Shown here piece by piece: positions 27,346-34,157 of a stretch of 42,686 nt of DNA. The notes beneath the pieces were generated by a model, which saw only the letters and a list, made by a program, of their open reading frames with translations, did not search any database and had not been told where the DNA came from. The position numbers and the translations under genes were made by a program. The stretch lies in NCBI GenBank assembly GCA_020692245.1, contig JAIMKT010000032.1, positions 1-42,686 of the forward strand, read 5' to 3'. Positions within the stretch are counted from its first letter, which is position 1. The number at the start of each line of letters is the position of its first letter. The stretch comes from Microcoleus sp. GA_180221_E-2-1-MAG-45_12. GTDB taxonomy: Bacteria; Cyanobacteriota; Cyanobacteriia; Cyanobacteriales; JAAUUE01.

Positions 27346-28602
27346 TTAAATCAAAAACTTTGCCACAGTTTGCACATCCTTATCCCCTCGTCCAGAACAA
27401 TTGATCACAATCCGGGGAGAACCAGATAATTGAGGGCAAAGAGTTTCTAGGTAGGCGATCGCATGGGCAGTTTCCAGCGCAGGAATAATTCCCTCTAGCA
27501 TCGACAGCCGCTTAAACCCAGCCAGAGCCTCCTCGTCAGTCACGCTGTAGTATTCCGCCCGTTGAGAATCCTTCAGGTAGCTATGCTCTGGGCCGACCCC
27601 CGGATAATCTAGCCCCGCACTAATAGAATGGGGTTCGATCACCTGACCATCATCATCTTGCAACAGGTAGCTCATGGCTCCGTGCAGTACGCCCACCTGC
27701 CCCATGGTCAAGGTCGCCGCGTGTTTGCCAGTATCCACACCTTCTCCCGCCGCTTCCACGCCGATCATCCGCACCGTTGACTCGCCCATAAATTCATGGA
27801 ACAAACCCATGGCATTGGAACCACCGCCAATACAAGCCAGCAGAATATCGGGCAATCCTCCCCACTTTTCTTGGCATTGCTCACGGGTTTCCTTACCAAT
27901 CACTGCTTGCAAATCCCGGACAATCATCGGATAAGGATGGGGGCCAGCCACAGAGCCAAGGATATAATGGGTGCTTTCCACATTTGTCACCCAGTCTCGA
28001 ATTGCCTCTGAAGTTGCATCTTTCAAGGTTCCCGTCCCCGCCGCCACCGGACGAACCTCTGCCCCCATCAAACGCATCCGAAACACGTTCAGGGATTGCC
28101 GCTCCATGTCATGAACGCCCATATAGATCACGCACTCTAGACCAAACCGGGCGCAGACTGTGGCGGTGGCGACCCCATGCTGTCCGGCTCCAGTTTCGGC
28201 AATAACTCGCTGTTTGCCCATGCGTTTTGCCAGAAGTACCTGCCCCAGAGCATTATTAATTTTGTGCGCTCCAGTGTGGTTGAGGTCTTCTCGTTTGAGG
28301 TAAATTTGCGCTCCACTACCATCAGGTTTGGCATAGTGGGTGGTGAGGCGATCGGCAAAATATAGAGGGCTGGGTCTACCCACATAGTCTTTTAATAAAC
28401 CCTGAAACTCTGCTTGAAATTCTGGTTGTTGAGAATGATAGTGAAAGGCTTGTTCTAACTCGCTGAGGGCTGGCATCAAAGTTTCTGGAACATACTTACC
28501 CCCAAATTTACCGTAGCGTCCTAGGGCATCAGGTTGAGCTTGGTTGTAGAGTTGCTCAGATTTCACAGCATTAGGGTTAGGGGGCAGAGGAGTTGTAGTC
28601 AC
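27346..28602 (-). CDS. trpB: Tryptophan synthase beta subunit
   Basis: A 418-residue PLP enzyme that condenses indole with serine to make tryptophan, with TrpA as partner. The PLP lysine is Lys114 in '[12 protein letters not shown]' and the phosphate-binding loop is '[10 protein letters not shown]' near 252. The start '[16 protein letters not shown]' and the end '[13 protein letters not shown]' are the usual family sequences. trpA is not next to it, as is common in cyanobacteria with dispersed trp genes. Confidence 0.97.
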   Translation of the reverse strand: MTTTPLPPNPNAVKSEQLYNQAQPDALGRYGKFGGKYVPETLMPALSELEQAFHYHSQQPEFQAEFQGLLKDYVGRPSPLYFADRLTTHYAKPDGSGAQIYLKREDLNHTGAHKINNALGQVLLAKRMGKQRVIAETGAGQHGVATATVCARFGLECVIYMGVHDMERQSLNVFRMRLMGAEVRPVAAGTGTLKDATSEAIRDWVTNVESTHYILGSVAGPHPYPMIVRDLQAVIGKETREQCQEKWGGLPDILLACIGGGSNAMGLFHEFMGESTVRMIGVEAAGEGVDTGKHAATLTMGQVGVLHGAMSYLLQDDDGQVIEPHSISAGLDYPGVGPEHSYLKDSQRAEYYSVTDEEALAGFKRLSMLEGIIPALETAHAIAYLETLCPQLSGSPRIVINCSGRGDKDVQTVAKFLI

Positions 28603-28696
28603 AAGTTTAGGGAATTAATGATTAATAAAGTTTAACTAAATATTCACAACCCCATCATACCAATCCCCACAAGAAAAACAAAGCAAACACTATATA

Positions 28697-28744
28697 TCTA
28701 TTAAGGGTGCAATCTATTAAGGGCGTAATTGATTAAGGACACAA
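28697..28744. repeat. Three 16-bp tandem repeats
   Basis: Three adjacent 16-base units of the form TCTATTAAGGGTGCAA with changes (the third is TTGATTAAGGACACAA). They lie upstream of trpB and downstream of the ferredoxin gene. Confidence 0.6.
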
Positions 28745-28802
28745 AGCCTTGCGCCCCTACCGATGGTGGTTAATGGCATAATTTATGTAAGTCCTACTCT
28801 TC

Positions 28803-28850
28803 TTACCTCCTGTACCTTCTCTACCTCCCTGTACCTTCTCTACCTCCTTC
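28803..28850. repeat. Short CTCCCTGTACCTTCT repeat overlapping the ferredoxin gene end
   Basis: Units of CTACCTCCCTGTACCTTCT repeat about two and a half times and run into the last codons of the ferredoxin gene, so they encode its 'GGREGTGR' tail. A similar unit stands at 12855-12890. Confidence 0.6.
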
Positions 28851-29249
28851 CGCCCGCCGCTTCTGCTGATGACTACTAATCATTGCTTGCTGCACAGGAA
28901 AACCAACTATGGGAATAACTTGGTACTCTCTTTCTTTCTCTACTTTTTTGAGTTCTGTGTAGTCTAACCAATGGATGCAATTAACCGGGCAGGTATCGAT
29001 CGCCTCATCAATTACTTCCTCTGGATCTCCATCCTGCCGATAAACCCTTGATCTGCCATAGTTCTGCTCAATAAAAAAAGTATTGGGGGCAACGTGGGCG
29101 CAGTGTTTACAGCCAATGCAGGTAATTTCATCTACATAGACTCCCTTCTGGCGCAAGTCACCCCCCAATTCTGGCTCGAAACCAGTCCGGTCGATCGCCT
29201 CTTGGGATATCCCACCTAATTCTGGCTCTAAACCGGAGCGTTCTAACAT
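28821..29249 (-). CDS. Ferredoxin with [4Fe-4S]-type Cys motif
   Basis: A 142-residue cyanobacterial ferredoxin. The cluster motif is 'CIGCKHCAHVAPNTFFIE' (C-x2-C-x2-C) and the distant fourth Cys is in 'DTCPVNCIHW'. The N-terminus has two copies of an 'R[ST]G[LF]EPELGG' unit, a known trait of this family. The last residues 'GGREGTGR' come from an intergenic repeat and are probably not functional. It lies downstream of the DUF1257 gene in a cluster conserved in cyanobacteria. It is a possible electron donor, but its partner is unknown. Confidence 0.88.
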   Translation of the reverse strand: MLERSGLEPELGGISQEAIDRTGFEPELGGDLRQKGVYVDEITCIGCKHCAHVAPNTFFIEQNYGRSRVYRQDGDPEEVIDEAIDTCPVNCIHWLDYTELKKVEKEREYQVIPIVGFPVQQAMISSHQQKRRAEGGREGTGR

Positions 29250-29306
29250 CGAATTAACCTGTGATTTATTTATTTCAGCTATTTTTATTTAGTTGGTTTA
29301 GTTAAT

Positions 29307-29693
29307 TTAGTTACTCCAACGTTGTAAAACTAACCGGATTGAACCATCAGCTTGCTTTTGTTGTTCTGCCACTTGGAAGCCTTGCTTGGTTGTTTCTGTA
29401 ACCACAGTGTGATAGGCATAGCGTTGGGTAACTTGGCGTAAAAATCCATCCACCGTCAATGGCTGCTGCCAGTACTGGAGATCAGCCACCAATTCATATT
29501 CTGTACCATTCCACCGAAAACCGATGTCATAACCATTCTCTTGGGCAATCGCCACCTGAGCCTCGTGGGTCTGTCCCTGATAACCTTGCACCACAGCATT
29601 CCCTGTTTGATAAGAAATTCCCAAGTCATTGAGGGCGGCTTCTAGGGAGCCTAAATTACGGAGTTGAGTCTTGATTTGGCTAAAATGCGACAT
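29307..29693 (-). CDS. DUF1257 / Ycf35 family protein
   Basis: A 128-residue member of the Ycf35 family found in cyanobacteria and some red-algal plastids. The start 'MSHFSQIKTQLRNLGSLEAALNDLG' is the family signature, followed by 'FRWNGTEYELVADLQYW' and 'VDGFLRQVTQRYAYHTV'. The function is not known. Gene order DUF2997, Ycf35, ferredoxin on one strand with short gaps suggests an operon. Confidence 0.9.
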   Translation of the reverse strand: MSHFSQIKTQLRNLGSLEAALNDLGISYQTGNAVVQGYQGQTHEAQVAIAQENGYDIGFRWNGTEYELVADLQYWQQPLTVDGFLRQVTQRYAYHTVVTETTKQGFQVAEQQKQADGSIRLVLQRWSN

Positions 29694-29730
29694 AGTTTTA
29701 GTTTGTCAGAATTTTTTAATACTAAGATAT

Positions 29731-29946
29731 TTACCAGTTACTAAAATTTGTTTGGCTAGTTACAGAAAGAGAAGCTTCCACAGTTTGATCTTGGGCAAAA
29801 TACTCAGAAGTTGTCTCTGTCGCCAGGACAATTCCTAATTCTGCCTCGATCGCTGCCGTCACCTCTGCACAGGAGTTACCCATGATCCCCGTAACCTTTT
29901 CCCGGACTCGACCATCAGCATAAATGATAAACTCTAAAGTTTCCAT
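29731..29946 (-). CDS. DUF2997 domain-containing protein
   Basis: A 71-residue protein with the DUF2997 pattern: 'LEFIIYADGRVREKVTGIMGNSCAEVTAAIEAELG'. It is the first gene of the cluster with Ycf35 and the ferredoxin, 37 bp before the Ycf35 gene. The function is unknown. Such short proteins are typically encoded next to Ycf35 in cyanobacteria. Confidence 0.85.
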   Translation of the reverse strand: METLEFIIYADGRVREKVTGIMGNSCAEVTAAIEAELGIVLATETTSEYFAQDQTVEASLSVTSQTNFSNW

Positions 29947-30308
29947 ATTTATTTGTTAAATTAACAAGTACAGCCCAGTTGCCCGTAGTTAGGATACTAT
30001 AGTTGCTTATTCTAACCATCTCATTAAAATAACTCAATCAACTTTCAGCAAATATTTCATAATTAATTATTTTTTAACAATTCTTAATAAAGGTATCGCG
30101 ATCGAGGGTAGATCCGCAAGCTCTCCAGAAAAATGAATACCTATTGAACAATTCTTGAGTAAGCAATACATTGGTAGACAGGATTGAATATTGATTAATA
30201 TTGCTAAAACTATCGGCATGTTGCGGATATTCTCTGGAGGTTTTTGATACCTTTGAGGTAGGGAATTGAGGCTCGATCGAAGATAGAGGATAAAAGAAAT
30301 TCGGGGTC
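29947..30308. other. 362-bp divergent intergenic region
   Basis: AT-rich DNA between the DUF2997 operon (leftwards) and the WD40 gene (rightwards). A minus-strand frame at 30074-30343 has no family features and overlaps the WD40 start, so it is not counted as a gene. No repeat or RNA is recognised. Confidence 0.4.
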
Positions 30309-31532
30309 ATGGATAAAAATATGCCATCTTTGCAACTAGTCAAGATATTCCGGTCATCTTGGCAACGATATCGAGTGTGGATGGTGATTGCGATCGCGAC
30401 GGGTCTAGGAGGCTGGGCTGGTTGGCAGTGGGTGCAGTCTCAGCAGGAGTCTCAGGGGTCTCAGAACTTAGTCGATAATCCCCTCAATAGCTCCGTCCCC
30501 CTCCCAACTAATCTGCCCCTGCCTCTTGGGTCGACGGAATCACCGAACGGAGCTAGGGACGCAAATAGTCTCCCCAGTCCTCCTGTCCCCCAGATGACGG
30601 CTCCTCAGTTTCGGATCGAGCAGACTTTCTCTGGGGTCGGCAACTCCATCAACTCCCTAGCTCTCAGCCCAGACAATACCAATTTAATTACCGTTAGTGA
30701 CTACTCCAAGGCAGTAACGTGGGATCTATCCCAGATTTGTGAGGATAAAGAGTGTCAAACTCCCCAAAAAGTACTGCCCATGTATTCTCTCTGGGTTTAT
30801 GACGTTGCCATCAGCAATAGCGGTAATTTGGCGGTGGGAGGTAGCTGGAATGTAGTCAAGGTTTGGGATTTGGTGAATGGCAGTATTATCCGCAATATCC
30901 AAGTCCATTTTGGCTCAGTGTACAAGGTGTTGCTTGGTGCAAAGACAAATACTCTGGTGACAGGAAGCAGCGACCAGACTGTCAAAATTTGGGATTTGGA
31001 CACAGGAAAACTCAAACAAACCTTAACAGGGCATAATGCTCCAGTGCAGGCTCTAGCCATGAGTACCGATGAGAAGTTGCTGGCAAGCGGAGCAACCAAC
31101 GGCGGGATAAAGGTTTGGAACTTAGAACAGAACTGTTTCCCAGAAAACTGTAAGGAATCCTTGTTGACTCTCAGTGGTCACGAAAAACAGGTAAATGCTC
31201 TGGGGATTAGTCCGGATAATCAGTATCTGGTGAGTGGCAGCGCAGATCAGACGGTGAAAATTTGGAATTTGCAAACAGGGGAATTAATCCATGATATTGC
31301 TGCCCACAGTGGCTCTGTTTTGGCGATCGCCCTGAGTCCCGATGGTCAGTTTTTTGCTAGTGGTAGCACGGATCAGACGATCAAACTTTGGGAAGTCAGC
31401 ACCGGGGCTTTTTTGGGGAATCTCTCTAGCCATTCTGATGCAGTACATTCCTTGGCTTTTAGTAAAGATGGGAAGTTATTAATTAGTGGGGGGAACGATC
31501 GACGGATCAATGTCTGGCGCCGCAGCAGCTAA
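30309..31532 (+). CDS. Membrane-anchored WD40-repeat protein
   Basis: A 407-residue protein with a short N-terminal membrane segment ('VWMVIAIATGLGGWAGWQWV', residues about 19-38), a Pro/Ser/Asn linker to about 95, then about seven WD40 repeats forming a beta-propeller. Clear units are 'SGSSDQTVKIWDL', 'ASGATNGGIKVWNL', 'SGSADQTVKIWNL', 'ASGSTDQTIKLWEV' and 'SGGNDRRINVWRR'. The propeller would face outside the cytoplasm if the N-terminus is inside, and it probably binds proteins. No kinase or protease domain is fused. Confidence 0.9.
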   Translation: MDKNMPSLQLVKIFRSSWQRYRVWMVIAIATGLGGWAGWQWVQSQQESQGSQNLVDNPLNSSVPLPTNLPLPLGSTESPNGARDANSLPSPPVPQMTAPQFRIEQTFSGVGNSINSLALSPDNTNLITVSDYSKAVTWDLSQICEDKECQTPQKVLPMYSLWVYDVAISNSGNLAVGGSWNVVKVWDLVNGSIIRNIQVHFGSVYKVLLGAKTNTLVTGSSDQTVKIWDLDTGKLKQTLTGHNAPVQALAMSTDEKLLASGATNGGIKVWNLEQNCFPENCKESLLTLSGHEKQVNALGISPDNQYLVSGSADQTVKIWNLQTGELIHDIAAHSGSVLAIALSPDGQFFASGSTDQTIKLWEVSTGAFLGNLSSHSDAVHSLAFSKDGKLLISGGNDRRINVWRRSS

Positions 31533-31869
31533 ATCCTAAAAGCTATCTAACCAAGGATTTCTTAATTCTCCTGTAACCAAGTTTGAATTGCTGAGAGGAG
31601 GTTGGTGTATTCTGATAATAAAGTTGTATACTCAATATCCCCGGAAAGCTTATTTTTGCATTACTCCTAAAGACGAGCTTAAAATAATATTGTATACTAC
31701 TTAAACGGAGCTTCACTAATAAGCTATTAATCTGTAACAATAAAGTTATATACTAATCCAATTTAGTTAAATAGAGCCTGATAAAATGGACTTTGAAAGA
31801 CTAAAATATTTGCCAAGGGAGTGTCCATTGATGTTAGTTCGATTAACTTCTGGGAATTTAACTTCTTTT
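31533..31869. other. 337-bp AT-rich intergenic region
   Basis: It holds two related stretches, AATAAAGTTGTATACT near 31618 and AATAAAGTTATATACT near 31739, plus another TTGTATACTACTT near 31691. A 29-codon frame (31786-31875, starting MDFERLKYLPRECP) has an ATG but no recognised relatives. It marks the left edge of the phosphorothioation island. Confidence 0.4.
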
Positions 31870-33021
31870 TTATAAATAATTTCTAATACCTTCAATTGCT
31901 TGAATAAGGATGCTGGATGTTTGGTTAATTTCTGTGTTGGTAGTGAATTTTCCTATCCCTATCCTTAATGCTCCTTCCTGATGGCTATGTGGTAGAGCGA
32001 TCGCTCTAAGAACGTGGGAGGGGGCTTCTACTCCAGAGGTGCAGGCGGATCCTGTAGAAATAGCTAACTGATGGCGAATTCTAGCAATAATAGCCTTATT
32101 GGGAATATTCGGGATAGAAATGTGTAAATTACCTGCAAGACGATTTTGTATATCTCCATTGATAGCTAAATTAGGGATACCCAGCTTTAGTAAAGTTTGC
32201 AGGCGATCGCGCTTTTGAGCAATTAATTTTTCATCTGCCGCCATTTCTAGTTGCCGTAAACGACAGGCTTCGCCTAAACCTACAATGCTGGGAACATTAA
32301 GCGTACCGGGGCGGAGTTTCTGTTGTTGTCCACCGCCATAGAGTAAGGGCTGTAGCTGTAAACCCTTTTTGATTACTAATGCCCCAATGCCTTTAGGAGC
32401 ATAGAGTTTATGTCCTGAGATCGCCAAATAGCTAATTCCCCAATCATTAAAATTGATCGGGATTTTCCCTACTGCTTGGGAGGCATCACAGAGAAAGGGA
32501 ATAGTATATTTTTGGGCAATTTTGGCGATCGCTTCTATGGGGTAAATATTACCAATTTCATTATTGGCTGCCATGACGCAAAGTAAAGATAGTCCTTGAG
32601 TACAAGCTTTTTCTACAACTTCTAAATCTAATCGCCCTCGATCGTCTACAGGTAAAATAACAATTTCGGCTAACCCTTTTCGTTCCAAGGCAGCACAGGT
32701 ATCAAGGACTGCTTTATGTTCTACGGGCGTAATGGCAATCTTTTGAGGATAGGGGGCTGGTAAACCTTGGAGAACCAGATTAATACTTTCTGTTGCTCCT
32801 GAAGTAAAAATCACTTCTCTGGGCTTGGCTTGAACAAGTTCTGCTATATGTTGACTAGCCTGTTTGACGGCTAGATCTGCCACGTCTCCATAGCTATGGT
32901 CAATACTGCTCGGATTACCAAATTTCTCCGTCATGTAGTCTAGCACTAGGGCTGCTACTCGGCGATCGCAGGGAGTTGTAGAGTGGTAATCAAGATAAAT
33001 TGGCTGGGCGGCGGATAGCAT
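31870..33021 (-). CDS. sspA: Cysteine desulfurase (SspA/IscS-like)
   Basis: A 383-residue class V aminotransferase-fold enzyme that takes sulfur from cysteine with PLP. The PLP Lys205 is in 'SGHKLYAPKG', the PLP-stacking His102 in 'PVEHKAV', and the sulfur-accepting Cys327 in 'STGSACTSG'. It starts 'IYLDYHSTTPCDRRV', typical of IscS/NifS. It could serve general Fe-S assembly. Placement directly divergent from a DUF4007 gene and near SspC/SspD-like genes supports a role as the sulfur donor for DNA phosphorothioation. The name sspA is by context. Confidence 0.88.
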   Translation of the reverse strand: MLSAAQPIYLDYHSTTPCDRRVAALVLDYMTEKFGNPSSIDHSYGDVADLAVKQASQHIAELVQAKPREVIFTSGATESINLVLQGLPAPYPQKIAITPVEHKAVLDTCAALERKGLAEIVILPVDDRGRLDLEVVEKACTQGLSLLCVMAANNEIGNIYPIEAIAKIAQKYTIPFLCDASQAVGKIPINFNDWGISYLAISGHKLYAPKGIGALVIKKGLQLQPLLYGGGQQQKLRPGTLNVPSIVGLGEACRLRQLEMAADEKLIAQKRDRLQTLLKLGIPNLAINGDIQNRLAGNLHISIPNIPNKAIIARIRHQLAISTGSACTSGVEAPSHVLRAIALPHSHQEGALRIGIGKFTTNTEINQTSSILIQAIEGIRNYL

Positions 33022-33157
33022 GGTGACTGGATTTATAAATTTAGATTCACACGATTAATCTTATACAACTACAATGGATGATGCCTGATTTAACAATTTG
33101 GGACAAAGCTCTAGTAATAGCCTCCAACCCAAACATATTGGCAGAGACAAACACACA

Positions 33158-34084
33158 ATGGTTAAACAACTTCAACTAGAGATAATAGTTCCAAGGCAAG
33201 ATACAACTCTTTACTTTGCTCGCCATGAAACCTTTTATCCCCGGTTTGGCTGGCTGAAGAAAGGTTTTGAAGCTGTAAATAGAAATCCCCAAATTTTCTT
33301 GGCGGAGGATGCCCATATCCAGTTAGGGGTGGGAAAAAACATGGCAAAAGCAATTCGCTATTGGTGTGGAGCATTTAAGCTGATCCAGTCAGATTCGACA
33401 CCATCTGAGTTGGGAACTAGTTTACTGGGTGATGATGGTTACGATCGCTACCTAGAAGACCCAGCGACTCTGTGGTGGCTCCATTGGCATCTCCTGAAAA
33501 CGCCCTGCACTGCTACAACTTGGGATTTCACCTTCAACTCTTTTCGACAAGTTGACTTTACTCAAACAGTTCTAAACAATGCCCTTCAGGATAAATATGC
33601 AGGCAGTCGGGTAGCAGAATCTTCCCTTAAGAAAGATGTTGCCTGTTTGCTACGGATGTATGTTAAACAAAAATCAGCTACTAGCCTCAACGAGGATCAT
33701 CTGGATTGTCCTTTTGCGGAGTTAGGGGTGATCCATCAAGCTGGCAGCTCTGAGCATTTCACTTTTCGGATCGGGGCAAAACTAAATCTGCCTGCGGAGA
33801 TTATTGTGGCTGCTTGTTTAGATTATGCCGAATCAGTTGGCTCACAGCAGCGCACTATTTCTATTTTTAGTTTGCTTTTTGATCCGGGTAGTCCGGGGCT
33901 AGTGTTTAAGCTTTCTGAAAGTGCTTTGTATGATGCCCTTGAACAAGTATCCCGTTGGTGTAATGCCCTTACGCTCTCTGATAGCACTAGTTTATTGCAA
34001 ATGTCTTTTACTGAAGCTCCAAACCTTTTAAAAGAGAGAATCCTTGAGCATTATTACCAAGCAAATTTAACCACTTCTAGATAA
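33158..34084 (+). CDS. sspB: DUF4007 protein (SspB-like)
   Basis: About 308 residues from ATG 33158 (MVKQLQLE); a TTG at 33098 would add 20 unlikely residues. The DUF4007 pattern is seen: 'FARHETFYPRFGWLKKGFEAV', 'HIQLGVGKNMAKAIRYWCGAFKLI', 'DPATLWWLHWHLL' and the C-terminal 'FAELGVIHQ'. In characterised Ssp systems the DUF4007 protein SspB is a nicking enzyme needed for single-strand phosphorothioation. It is divergent from sspA, with a 136-bp shared upstream region, and is followed at once by the ATPase gene. Confidence 0.85.
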   Translation: MVKQLQLEIIVPRQDTTLYFARHETFYPRFGWLKKGFEAVNRNPQIFLAEDAHIQLGVGKNMAKAIRYWCGAFKLIQSDSTPSELGTSLLGDDGYDRYLEDPATLWWLHWHLLKTPCTATTWDFTFNSFRQVDFTQTVLNNALQDKYAGSRVAESSLKKDVACLLRMYVKQKSATSLNEDHLDCPFAELGVIHQAGSSEHFTFRIGAKLNLPAEIIVAACLDYAESVGSQQRTISIFSLLFDPGSPGLVFKLSESALYDALEQVSRWCNALTLSDSTSLLQMSFTEAPNLLKERILEHYYQANLTTSR

Positions 34085-34157
34085 CTTTAATAAATTTATA
34101 AATCAGGTTTTAGCAGAATATTTTAGTGTTGATCGCCGCTACAACCGTTCGATTAAT

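Noticed and set aside
30074-30343. 89-codon minus-strand frame upstream of the WD40 gene
   Set aside because: It overlaps the real WD40 start and has no family features.
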